Under the pieces are notes generated by a model. The model made no database searches. It was not told where the DNA came from and saw only the letters and a list, made by a program, of their open reading frames with translations. The translations under genes and the position numbers were made by a program. 64,000 bases of DNA, taken from the NCBI GenBank assembly GCA_024707225.1, contig JANQAE010000001.1:620001-684000 (forward strand), written 5' to 3'. How positions within the stretch are numbered: the first letter of the stretch is position 1; each line of letters opens with the position of its first letter. This DNA is from Dokdonella sp. Its GTDB lineage: Bacteria; Pseudomonadota; Gammaproteobacteria; Xanthomonadales; Rhodanobacteraceae. This document shows positions 37,694 to 49,293 of this stretch, piece after piece.

Positions 37694-40600
37694 GCTCACT
37701 GCCGCGCAGGCAGCTCAGAAATGTTCGGCAGTGAGCCACAACCGATCACGCAAGCTCACTGCCGCGCAGGCAGCTCAGAAATGATCGATGCCTACACGAG
37801 GCGCATTGCTGCCGCTCACTGCCGCGCAGGCAGCTCAGAAATTCGAGGGAGAGGCAGAGACCAGCGAGGACCCGCTCACTGCCGCGCAGGCAGCTCAGAA
37901 AATAACCAGGGCATTGGCGAGCTGAATGAAGCTGCTCACTGCCGCGCAGGCAGCTCAGAAAACGACGCGACCGGCATCGGCCTGGCGCTGGTCGCTCACT
38001 GCCGCGCAGGCAGCTCAGAAAGGCGCGGCCGCGAGGCGTCGAAATGGGGCGCCGCTCACTGCCGCGCAGGCAGCTCAGAAAGGACCGGGCCGTGGAGATC
38101 GCCGCCAGCAACCGCTCACTGCCGCGCAGGCAGCTCAGAAATGCACGATCGCGGCGACGCGCCGCGGCGAGAGGCTCACTGCCGCGCAGGCAGCTCAGAA
38201 ATACATGCCCTTGCGCGGGTGCGCGCGCTCGATGCTCACTGCCGCGCAGGCAGCTCAGAAATGGTCGCGGCAGCACGGTTTCCGCTACTTCGCGCTCACT
38301 GCCGCGCAGGCAGCTCAGAAATGGGCACGGGCGGCGGAAACAGCCTGCAGCGCGCTCACTGCCGCGCAGGCAGCTCAGAAACTGACGAGCAGCTGGCCGA
38401 GGCGCGGCGACAGGCTCACTGCCGCGCAGGCAGCTCAGAAAAGCGGGTCAACGCCGAAACCGGCCACCTGAAAGCTCACTGCCGCGCAGGCAGCTCAGAA
38501 AGCGCTCGGCCTCGGCCGGCACGACCTCGATCGGCTCACTGCCGCGCAGGCAGCTCAGAAAATGCCGGCGAATCTGGATAACCGACCAGACCGGCTCACT
38601 GCCGCGCAGGCAGCTCAGAAACTGACGCGACACGTAGGCAAGCCGCCCGCGGTGCTCACTGCCGCGCAGGCAGCTCAGAAAAGAGCAGTGTGGCGACCAC
38701 CGGCCGAGACGGTGCTCACTGCCGCGCAGGCAGCTCAGAAATCGCCCCTCGCCCGCGACCTGCTCGCGGCACTGCTCACTGCCGCGCAGGCAGCTCAGAA
38801 ATCGCTGCTCGCGGAAACCTCGCACACGCACCGGCTCACTGCCGCGCAGGCAGCTCAGAAAGTGGTCGGACGAGTACGCCGAGGTGCGCGCGAGCTCACT
38901 GCCGCGCAGGCAGCTCAGAAAGAGTCGGCCACTCAGAAGGCGGCGGCAATCGCGCTCACTGCCGCGCAGGCAGCTCAGAAAACGCCGCGGAAACGATTGC
39001 CGCCCGCGCTCGCGCTCACTGCCGCGCAGGCAGCTCAGAAAGTACGGTCCCGGTGACCCGGGCCACGTCGGCGGCTCACTGCCGCGCAGGCAGCTCAGAA
39101 AGCCCCAAGCCCGGCATGGCGGGTGCGCGACCAGCTCACTGCCGCGCAGGCAGCTCAGAAAAACAGGCGGTCGCGGAGCTTGCAGAGAATGCGGCTCACT
39201 GCCGCGCAGGCAGCTCAGAAAAGTTGGTGATGACCAGCTCCGCGCTCGACGCGGCTCACTGCCGCGCAGGCAGCTCAGAAATGGTCGCCAGCGCTCACGT
39301 GCTGCTCGCGCATGCTCACTGCCGCGCAGGCAGCTCAGAAAACGTCGCTACGCGGCGCGGCCGCCGGGAGCCAGCTCACTGCCGCGCAGGCAGCTCAGAA
39401 ATCTGCGGCCGGCTTCGCCGGCGACTGGAATCGGCTCACTGCCGCGCAGGCAGCTCAGAAATTCATGGGCGCGTTCGCAACGGACACGCACCAGCTCACT
39501 GCCGCGCAGGCAGCTCAGAAGTTCATGGAAGGCCTGTCCGCCTTCATGGGCGCGCTCACTGCCGCGCAGGCAGCTCAGAAACTTGAGCGAGATGCGGATC
39601 TCCGCAACCTGGAGCTCACTGCCGCGCAGGCAGCTCAGAAATTTCGGAGTTCGAACGTGGGCGAGTTGAAGTTGCTCACTGCCGCGCAGGCAGCTCAGAA
39701 AGTCAGAGACGTCATGACCGCAGCCGCGACGATGCTCACTGCCGCGCAGGCAGCTCAGAAAAAGAGTGATCTGCAGGCCGGTCGTCTGGTAGGTGCTCAC
39801 TGCCGCGCAGGCAGCTCAGAAAGTCCGCACGCGCGCGCCGGCCGGCACCGAGCGGCTCACTGCCGCGCAGGCAGCTCAGAAAGAACAGGTCCAGAGCTTC
39901 GACATCGCGTCGAAGCTCACTGCCGCGCAGGCAGCTCAGAAACAGGAGCGCCGGCAGGTCCAGCGCGCCGGCAAGCTCACTGCCGCGCAGGCAGCTCAGA
40001 AATCGACCCTCGCCCGCGACCTGCTCGCGGCACAGCTCACTGCCGCGCAGGCAGCTCAGAAATTGCAGCTGCGGCCGCCGCGACCAATCGCTACGCTCAC
40101 TGCCGCGCAGGCAGCTCAGAAAAAGGGTCATGTCGGCGAGCCGGTGCGCGAGGCGCTCACTGCCGCGCAGGCAGCTCAGAAATTGTGGGCCGGGCGAATC
40201 CCGACCGTGGAGATGCTCACTGCCGCGCAGGCAGCTCAGAAAATCGTCCGCCGCGCACGCCGAGCACGACATCAGCTCACTGCCGCGCAGGCAGCTCAGA
40301 AATTGACGAGCTGGGACATGATGGCGGCCATCGCGCTCACTGCCGCGCAGGCAGCTCAGAAATCTCCTCCTTCTCCGACCTCAAGCCGGTGACCGCTCAC
40401 TGCCGCGCAGGCAGCTCAGAAATCGGGTGTCGCTCAGCTCGAGCGCGGTCGCGAGCTCACTGCCGCGCAGGCAGCTCAGAAATCGAGCGTGGCCGCGATC
40501 GCCGCGAGATTTCCGCTCACTGCCGCGCAGGCAGCTCAGAAATACGAGCCCAAGTCGATTGGCGCCGCCTTCGCGCTCACTGCCGCGCAGGCAGCTCAGA

Positions 40601-43600
40601 AAGGTCTGCCTCGGCGACGAAGCGCGCACCGCTCGCTCACTGCCGCGCAGGCAGCTCAGAAATCGATCGCGGCGCAGGCCAGCAGGGTGCGCAGGCTCAC
40701 TGCCGCGCAGGCAGCTCAGAAAAGAAACTCCGGCGTCGCGCTGGCGCTTTTCCAGCTCACTGCCGCGCAGGCAGCTCAGAAAGCCCAGGTCTGGACGGAA
40801 GAACGCTTCTACGAGCTCACTGCCGCGCAGGCAGCTCAGAAAGCGGCAGGTCTTCGCTTGGCTGCAGGAGACGCTCACTGCCGCGCAGGCAGCTCAGAAA
40901 CATCGCATGCGCCGCGGACTACGGCGACCCGCGCTCACTGCCGCGCAGGCAGCTCAGAAATTGCAGACCTCGGCCTGCCGCAGCGCGACCTCGCTCACTG
41001 CCGCGCAGGCAGCTCAGAAATGATAGGAGGCGGAATCGTCTATGCACTTCTGGCTCACTGCCGCGCAGGCAGCTCAGAAATGGCTGCGCAACCACGCGCC
41101 CTACGAGGGCTGGCTCACTGCCGCGCAGGCAGCTCAGAAATGGTTGGGTGATCGGCCGGTGGGCCGATGGAGGCTCACTGCCGCGCAGGCAGCTCAGAAA
41201 AGGAGCAGCACGCAGGCCGCGGTGGCGATCAGGCTCACTGCCGCGCAGGCAGCTCAGAAAAGCCGCGGCGACGACGCTACGCAGCGCGCGCAGCTCACTG
41301 CCGCGCAGGCAGCTCAGAAAATGCGTCCGTCGCGCGGAGCGGTCTCGATCGGGCTCACTGCCGCGCAGGCAGCTCAGAAAGTCGACCAGGGCAGCTCGAT
41401 GGACACGCCACAGCTCACTGCAGCGCAGGCAGCTCAGAAAATTCACGCAGGAACTCCTCGCGTGTGCCGAGAGCTCACTGCCGCGCAGGCAGCTCAGAAA
41501 TCGCGCTCGGCCTTGCGCAGCTGTGGTCGATAGCTCACTGCCGCGCAGGCAGCTCAGAAATGTGATCTTGGCGATCTCCATTTCGCTCAGCTGCTCACTG
41601 CCGCGCAGGCAGCTCAGAAAGCCGGAGCACTTCTGCGACGACTGCGCGAACTGCTCACTGCCGCGCAGGCAGCTCAGAAATCGAGATCACCGGCTACAAG
41701 ACGGCCGGCGATGCTCACTGCCGCGCAGGCAGCTCAGAAATTCCGGACCATATCGCCAGCAGCACGTATTGTGCTCACTGCCGCGCAGGCAGCTCAGAAA
41801 TCGTAGCCGCCGCGCAGGACGATCGTCACGAAGCTCACTGCCGCGCAGGCAGCTCAGAAATGGTTGCAGATCGTCTCACCGAGCCAGACGTTGCTCACTG
41901 CCGCGCAGGCAGCTCAGAAATAAATCCTCGCGCCGTGGCTACGTCTCCCCGTGCTCACTGCCGCGCAGGCAGCTCAGAAATGCAGCGAAGTCAATCATCA
42001 AGTCGCCACAGTGCTCACTGCCGCGCAGGCAGCTCAGAAATGGATGCGCAGCAGCCGGTCGATCTCGGCGGCGCTCACTGCCGCGCAGGCAGCTCAGAAA
42101 AGATCGGCGTCGAGGCCAAGCTGCAGCTCAACGCTCACTGCCGCGCAGGCAGCTCAGAAACGGGGAGGAAGAGGGCGAGCCGTGCACCTGACGCTCACTG
42201 CCGCGCAGGCAGCTCAGAAATGTCGGCGCTCAACCCGGCCGAGCAGCTGGCCGCTCACTGCCGCGCAGGCAGCTCAGAAATTCGAGGTCGGCGATGCGGT
42301 CGTTGATCGCGTGCTCACTGCCGCGCAGGCAGCTCAGAAATCGCCAGTCGTGCCATTGCTGGCCAGGATGTCGCTCACTGCCGCGCAGGCAGCTCAGAAA
42401 TATTTCGAGGGGCACGACGACGGATACCTGAGGCTCACTGCCGCGCAGGCAGCTCAGAAAAAAGCAAGCGATCGGGCGATGGCGCGCTCGCGGGCTCACT
42501 GCCGCGCAGGCAGCTCAGAAAATCCCTAGGAGCGCGGCGTCGGCCTCGACCTCGCTCACTGCCGCGCAGGCAGCTCAGAAATCGGCGAGGACCTGACCGC
42601 CGGCATGCGCGGCGCTCACTGCCGCGCAGGCAGCTCAGAAATCCATGCGGGCCTGGGCCTCTCGGTTCTGCTCGCTCACTGCCGCGCAGGCAGCTCAGAA
42701 AATGGTCGGCGACACGTCCGATGCAGAGACGCCGCTCACTGCCGCGCAGGCAGCTCAGAAAATGGATGGCGGCGTGTTTCGGCGCGGAGATTGGCTCACT
42801 GCCGCGCAGGCAGCTCAGAAAACCTCGCGCTGGCGCGCGGTCATGCTCACCAGGCTCACTGCCGCGCAGGCAGCTCAGAAAAATGGCATCGGGTGCTACC
42901 GGCTGTCGGACGGGCTCACTGCCGCGCAGGCAGCTCAGAAATGCTCGAGGTCACAGACGTGCGCGTCGAGCGGGCTCACTGCCGCGCAGGCAGCTCAGAA
43001 ATTCATGGACGGCCTGTCCGCCTTCATGGGCGCGCTCACTGCCGCGCAGGCAGCTCAGAAAAAGCCGATCGAACGCGCCTGGCGCGACTTCTGGCTCACT
43101 GCCGCGCAGGCAGCTCAGAAATTGGGATGCGCCGCGGCTTGCGGCGTAGTCATGCTCACTGCCGCGCAGGCAGCTCAGAAAATCCCGCCATCGCGATCGA
43201 CGAGCTGCCGGCCGCTCACTGCCGCGCAGGCAGCTCAGAAAGTTCAGCCACGCCGGGTCGCCGTCGGGCTGGTGCTCACTGCCGCGCAGGCAGCTCAGAA
43301 AAAAGTGCCGACGAACCGATAGGCACCGCTGCGGCTCACTGCCGCGCAGGCAGCTCAGAAAATCTGCGCCATCGCAGCGTTGAGCTTGGCAATGCTCACT
43401 GCCGCGCAGGCAGCTCAGAAAGATACACGCTGCGCCGCACGCGGATTGCGAAGGCTCACTGCCGCGCAGGCAGCTCAGAAAGTGCGCATGCCGGTCGAGA
43501 TCGAAGAGAGCATGCTCACTGCCGCGCAGGCAGCTCAGAAAATTGGCGAACGTGCGGGCGACCAGTCGCACGGGCTCACTGCCGCGCAGGCAGCTCAGAA

Positions 43601-44380
43601 ATCGCGGACGCCGGTGAAGGTGCGCCCCGCGGGCTCACTGCCGCGCAGGCAGCTCAGAAACCGTAGACCTTGGCGGCCTCACGCTCGTGGTGGCTCACTG
43701 CCGCGCAGGCAGCTCAGAAATTGTCCTCTCCGTTCGGGGTGCGCGTGATGTCGCTCACTACCGCGCAGGTAGCTCAGAAATCTCGCCGCACGTACTCCAG
43801 CGGCAAGGCACGGCTCACTGCCGCGCAGGCAGCTCAGAAACCATGCGATGCGCTGATGGCGCTGATGTACGAGCTCACTGCCGCGCAGGCAGTTCAGAAA
43901 CGAGGCGAAGCTGTACGTCTTGACCTTGCCGCGCTCACTGCCGCGCAGGCAGCTCAGAAACGCCGGGTTGGTGATACGCCTGAAACCGATCGGCTCACTG
44001 CCGCGCAGGCAGCTCAGAAACATCCGCCGCCGCCGTTGTACGCCGACAGGCCGCTCACTGCCGCGCGGGCAGCTCAGAAATGCAGCAGCGTCGGCACCGC
44101 GGCGGCGCTGTCGCTCACTGCCGCGCAGGCAGCTCAGAAACGTGGGACGCAAAGTGGTCGATCCGCACCGCTGCTCACTGCCGCGCAGGCAGCTCAGAAA
44201 TGAGCCTGGCCGACAACGTAAGCGTATCCAAAGCTCACTGCCGCGCAGGCAGCTCAGAAAATCCGAACGGCAGACGCAGGCGGTGGCTCGGCGCTCACTG
44301 CCGCGCAGGCAGCTCAGAAATGGACGGGCCCGGGCTGGCTTGGGAGTACCTGGCTCACTGCCGCGCAGGCAGCTCAAAGC
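37694..44380 (+). CRISPR. Type I-F CRISPR array, 112 repeats and 111 spacers
   Basis: 28-nt repeats consisting of GCTCA, stem CTGCC, loop GCGCA, stem GGCAG and 3' handle CTCAGAAA, with 32-nt spacers (60-bp period). Blocks begin at 37694 (35 repeats), 39795 (18), 40873 (27), 42494 (19) and 43633 (13). The four junctions between them have spacers of 33, 30, 33 and 31 nt. Same strand as the cas genes, leader at the csy4 side. Variant repeats: 39494 (last base G), 41413 (stem C to A), 43753 (paired stem change), 43873, 44053 and the terminal 44353 copy, whose 3' end is degenerate. Most variants are at the trailer end, as expected for the oldest part. Confidence 0.98.
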
Positions 44381-44484
44381 CTACAAAGCTGACGTCAGGC
44401 GCGGGGAGGTGGCAGCAGCACTTCGGCTACTCATTTGATGAACCTGCTACGCTCCGACACGACATCCTCGGGGGAGGGGGCGGT

Positions 44485-45342
44485 ATGAATGCTTCGCTGT
44501 TGACGAACGTGCTGTTGCCGCTCGCCCTGGGCGTGATCATGCTGGGGCTCGGCCTCGGCCTGACGATCCAGGACTTCAAGCGCGTCGCGCGCTATCCGCG
44601 GGCGGTGCTGATCGGTCTGGTGTTACAGATCGGTGTGCTGCCGTGGGCGGCGTTCGCGCTGGCGCTGCTGTTCAAGCTGCCGCCGGAGCTGGCGGTGGGT
44701 CTGATGCTGCTGGCCGCCTCGCCCGGTGGCGCCACGGCCAACATCTACAGTCATCTGGCGCGCGGCGACGTCGCGTTGAACATCACGCTGACCGCGGTCA
44801 ACAGCGTGCTGTGCTTGCTGACGCTGCCGATCATTCTCAATCTGTCACTCGAATACTTCCTCGGCGCCGGCCAGTACGTGCCGCCGCCGGTGCAGAAGAT
44901 CGTCGAGGTGGCGGTCATCATCCTGCTGCCGGTCGCGATCGGCATGCTGATCCGCTCGCGCGCGCCGGCTTTCGCCGAGCGCATGGAAAAGCCGATCCGG
45001 CTGTTGTCGGTGCTGGTGCTGGCGCTGCTAATCGTGGCGGCGGTCGCCGGCGAGTGGCAGACGCTGCTGTCGTTCTTCGCCGCGGTCGGCGTGGCCTGTC
45101 TGCTGTTCAACCTGATCAGCATGGGCAGCGGCTATGCGGTGCCGGTCGCCTTGAAGCTGCCGCGCCGGCAGGCGACGGCGATTGCGATGGAGATCGGCAT
45201 CCACAACGGCACGCTGGCGATCTACATCGCGCTCAACGTGCTCGGTCATTCGACGATGTCGATTCCGGCCGCGCTGTACAGCCTGATGATGTTCATCACG
45301 GCCGGCGTGTTCGCATTCTGGTTGAGCCGGCGCAAGGACTGA
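44485..45342 (+). CDS. Bile acid:sodium symporter family transporter
   Basis: 285 residues with about nine to ten hydrophobic segments. The SBF/BASS signatures are LGLGLGLTIQDFKRV, LMLLAASPGGATANIYSHLARGDVALNITLTAVNSV and EIGIHNGTLAIYIAL. A strong ribosome site (GGGGGAGGGGG) precedes the ATG. Family members use sodium to move bile acids or, in bacteria, other organic anions such as pantoate or pyruvate; the substrate here is unknown. It begins about 100 bp after the CRISPR array. Confidence 0.88.
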   Translation: MNASLLTNVLLPLALGVIMLGLGLGLTIQDFKRVARYPRAVLIGLVLQIGVLPWAAFALALLFKLPPELAVGLMLLAASPGGATANIYSHLARGDVALNITLTAVNSVLCLLTLPIILNLSLEYFLGAGQYVPPPVQKIVEVAVIILLPVAIGMLIRSRAPAFAERMEKPIRLLSVLVLALLIVAAVAGEWQTLLSFFAAVGVACLLFNLISMGSGYAVPVALKLPRRQATAIAMEIGIHNGTLAIYIALNVLGHSTMSIPAALYSLMMFITAGVFAFWLSRRKD

Positions 45343-45853
45343 AAACCACCCCTGCATCGCGCTACGCGTATCGCCCGAGGCGCTCGAGGTGCACAGGCGC
45401 CGGCGCTGCGCTTTCCGCGTCTCTCCCGTGCTGTCGTGTCATGCGAGCGACAGGTCTTGCACGCAAACCCCGTGCATGCCGCGACATGTGTGGATGGCCG
45501 CGCTCGCTCGGGGAGCAAGACCACGAACAGACGATGATGTCCATGGTCGGCGCCACGACCCGTTTTCCGCATCCGCTTAGATGAGGCTGGGACAGCTGCG
45601 CGACGAGTTGCAGTTGCCGGAAACGCTGGCGCCGTCGTGACTGGCGCGATCGCCGGCTCGCAGGACTCGGCCGGGTGGAAAGCGTGAGCGGCATGCAAGG
45701 CCGCTCCGGCTCAGAACGGCGCCGCCACGTCGAGCATGCAAGCGCTCGACGTGAATAAGACACCGCGGCTGCGTAGTGCAAGCCGCGGTGGACGGCCGCT
45801 ATTGCAAGCCGTTCGATCTTTCAGGCGAAGCGATCGAGCGCAGCCGTGACGCG
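45343..45853. other. Intergenic region without a supported gene
   Basis: 511 bp between convergent genes. Open frames exist but show no family resemblance or ribosome sites. The only structure I can support is the hairpin at 45761-45790. Confidence 0.6.
45761..45790 (-). terminator. Hairpin downstream of the DUF11 protein gene
   Basis: Perfect 10-bp stem CACCGCGGCT / AGCCGCGGTG with a 10-nt loop. On the minus strand TCTTATTC follows, a weak U-rich tract, so it may terminate the large gene ending at 45854. Confidence 0.45.
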
Positions 45854-48800
45854 CTACCTCCCGGCCCGGCGCCAGCTGCGCCAGGCCAGGCCGAACAGGC
45901 TGAGGGCGATCAGCAACTGGGCCCAGGTGTGCGCGGCCGGTACCGGCTGCGGGGTCTGCGTCGGCGTCAACCTGCCGATCACCGTCGCCGCGCACGGCGG
46001 CTGCGTGCCGCTCGGCGCGCACGTGGCGAGGTCCCCCGGCGTGACCGTCGCGGTGTTGACCACGGTCTCCGGCGGATCGGCCGCCAAGGTCGCCGTGACC
46101 GTGTACACCAGCGTCGCGCCGGCCGGGAACGTCGCCACCGTTTCGGCGACCGCGCCGCTGCCTCTGGCATTGGGACAGGCGATGCCGCCGGAGGCCGCGC
46201 AGGTCCAGGCGAACGCGTCGATGCCGGCCGGGATCGGATCGCTGATGAGCGCGTCGATCGCGTCGGCGTCGCCGACATTGCGTATGGTGACCGTGTAGAC
46301 CACCGTTTCGCCGGGCCGCAGGGTCGCCGTGTTCGCGGTCTTGGTGATCAGCAGCTGCGGCGTACCGGCCGGCGGCGGCACCTCGATCGAGGTGCAGTTC
46401 GCCGGTCGCGGCGTCGCCGCGCAATCCGGCGGCGTGGTGCCTGTCTCGTAGGCGACGTTGCCGATCCGCGTCACGCCCGGCGGCACCGGATCGACGACGC
46501 GCACGACCACGGTCAGGGTCAGCGTGCCGTTCGCCGGCACCGTCAGGCCGCTCCAGCTCACCACGCCGGCGGCGAACATGCCGCCATGGTCCGCCGACAC
46601 GAACACGGTGTTGGCGTCGAGCGGATCGGTGACGGCGTAGGGGCCGCGTCGCTGCCGCCGGTATTGGTCAGCACGATCGCGTAGGTCAGCTGCTCGCCCG
46701 GCTCTGCCAGGCCGTCGTCATTGGCGTCCCGTACCGACTTGGCGAGGGTCACCGCGCCCGCGGTCGGCACCACCACGCATTGCCGGCCCGCCGGCGGGCA
46801 CGGCGGCGGCGGGGTGTCGGTCTCGTAGGCGAGGTTGGCGATCCGCGTGACGCCGGCAGGAATCGGATCGACCACCTGGACGACCACGGTCAGGGAAAGC
46901 GTGCCGTTCGCCGGCACGGTCAGGCCGGCCCAGGTGACGACGCTGCCGGCAGTCGTGCCGCCGTTGTCGGCTGAGACGAACGTGACGTTCGGATCCAGCG
47001 TGTCCGTCACGCCGTAGTTCAGCGCCGGCGCGCCGCCGCTGTTGGTCAGCGTGATCGTGTAGGTCAGCTGCTCGCCCGCTTCGGCGTGGCCGGCCAGCGT
47101 GCCGCTCTCGCCACTCAGGGTCTTGGCCAGCGTGACGTTGGCCGGCGCGGGCAGCGGCGTCATCTCCTCACAATCGTTCGGTGCGATCGCGCAGTCGACC
47201 TTGCCGGGAATGGCGACGGTATTGGTGATCGAGGCGGCGGCGGGCGTCGCGCCCACCTGGACCGTGAAGCTCAGCTCGGCGCTGGTGCCTGCCGCGACGT
47301 TGAACGTGGACGTATTGCCGCAGGAGGAGCCGGCTGCCGCGGCGGCGCAGGTGAAGCTGTCGCCACCCACGTGGGTGGTCCCGGCCGGCACGGTTTCGAC
47401 GACGTCGCCGGCAAACAGGGTTGCGACGGCGTCGCCCGCGTTGGTGATCGCAATGCGATAGGTCAGCGTGTCGCCGGGCGACACCGCAGACGGCGGCATA
47501 TACGGCACGCCATTGACGGCGGTCAGGGTCTTGGCGACCGACAGCGCGGGATCCGACCGCCCCGGGAAGACGCAGGAGGCAAGATCGCGGGACGCGTTGG
47601 CCGTGGTGTCGGACAGATGGACGATGACCCCCGTCGCCGGATCGTATCGATAGTAGGCGCTCGGCGAAGGCATGTTGTTGGCGAGAATCAGCGCGCCGTC
47701 ATCGGCGAACGCGATGCCGGCCCAGCCGATCGTGCTCGGCGAGCCGCCGAGCAGCGGGCGCGTCTGGCGCACGGCCGCGAACGGCGAGCCGCCGCTCAGG
47801 TCGAGCTGGTAGAGATCCTGGCCGACTGCCAGCCAGGCTCTGCCGCTACCGTCGAATGCGATGTCCCCGCTGTTGACGTCGGTCGGCGCATGGTCGTAGT
47901 CGACCACGCCGATCGGGGTCACGGTGTAGCCGAAGGTCGAGGACGACTCGACCTGCCACACCTCCGGGTTCGACCCGGCAGCCAGCAGATAGCCGGTGCC
48001 GTCCGTGTTGAAGCCGCCGCGCGGGAAGTCGGGCGAAACGAACGGACCGAATGCGACGTACCAGCCGCCGTTGGCGGCGTCGTAGGCCCACAGCGTGGAC
48101 TCGGTACCGCTGGACCGCTGAATCATCAGCAGGCGGTTGCGCACGGGATCGAGCATGAGCGCGTTGAGGTTGCCGGACACCGTGGCCGGAAGCAGCGGCA
48201 CGAGCGCGTCGGACGCGCTAGGCGGCGTGTAGCCGTAGATGTCGACGCCGTTGACGAGGCTGAAGACCTGGGCCGGGTCGCCGGCCGCCGGACAGAACGC
48301 GACTGCCGGCGCGTTGGAATCCCACGACACCGTGGCGGAATCGGTGACCCGGGCGGTGCTCGGCGCGACGATCATCAGGGTCTGAGCGTGGCTGCCGGGG
48401 GTGGCGACGCCGCCGGCAGTGGCCGGAACGGAGACGATGTTGCCGGAGATGCGCGAGCCCGCCGCGGAGACCGTGACCGTGGCCGAGCCGGCCGCGGTGA
48501 TTCCGGTGAGATCGATGTAGATGTCCTGGCCGTCGGTGACCGCCGAGGTGTCGATCGCCGTGCCGCCGGCGTCGGTCAGCGCGTAGCCACCCGTGACCGA
48601 AACACTCGCAAACGGCTGGTTGGTGCTGATCGTGAACGGGCCGACCAAGGTGCCGGCGACATGCGGACCACCCGGCGCAACGATCGCGGCCGTGCTCTGA
48701 AGATCGGCAGGGTTCATGCCGTTGCTGGCGTTCGCGCCATTGACCAGGTACCAGTAGGCCGTCTCCGAATCCGGCGTCGACCAGTTCCAGGGTGCGTCGA

Positions 48801-49293
48801 AGTTCAGATCGGTGTAACGCCAGATCGCGTACTGAGCCGCCTCGATGGCGTCATTCGCCGAGATCCCCGGAACACCGGCCGCGGTACCGAAGTCGGACAG
48901 GCTCAGGTAGGGATAGCTGTGCGCCAGCACCCAGAGCACCTTGGCCTGGATCGCGGCGCTGGTGAAGTAGTTGCCGCCCAGGAACGACGGCGGTGCCTCG
49001 ACCGTCGCGGTCCGGAAGGTCCCCAGGGAGACGTCGTGCTCGACACAATAGGACCAGTAGTCCGGCGTGCCGAGATTGCCGATGTCGGGCGGCGTGGCGG
49101 CGAAGATGCCCACCATGGCTGACCCGCTGTAGCCCTCCATCTTGTGTGCGACGTAGACCGGGTCACCCACGCCGGGCTCGCCTGCAGAAGCGGGGCTCGA
49201 CGGCAACACGGATGCGACCGCCATCGTCACTGCGATCCAGGCAGCGGCAGCCGAGCTCAGCCGCTTGCGCCAACGCGACACGGAAGTGTTCAT
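45854..49293 (-). CDS. Large thioester-domain/DUF11 surface protein, frameshifted
   Basis: Corrected length about 1146 residues. Start at 49293 with AAAGGA 9 nt upstream. Signal peptide ends near SPASA. The N-terminal domain has WSYCVEH and AAQYAIWRYTD, the Cys and Gln pair of TQXA/thioester adhesin domains. A middle segment with NALMLDPVRNRLLMIQ and YAYDAANGG-like blades resembles a beta-propeller. Four DUF11 domains follow (for example GEQLTYTITLTNSGG, GETVVYTVTIRNVGD). The C-terminus WAQLLIALSLFGLAWRSWRR is a hydrophobic helix plus basic end like an IPTL-CTERM sorting tail. The frame breaks at the GGGG run 46640-46643, inside the third DUF11 domain; one more base repairs it. Confidence 0.8.

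Noticed and set aside
37721-44438. Long open frames across the array repeating AHCRAGSSE, LTAAQAAQK, SLPRRQLRN or FLSCLRGSE
   Set aside because: They are the 28-nt CRISPR repeat read in different frames; the 60-bp period is divisible by three, so stop-free frames arise by chance.
47086-49122. 678-codon open frame antisense to the DUF11 protein
   Set aside because: Repetitive G/A/R-rich product mirroring the repeats of the sense gene; no ribosome site.
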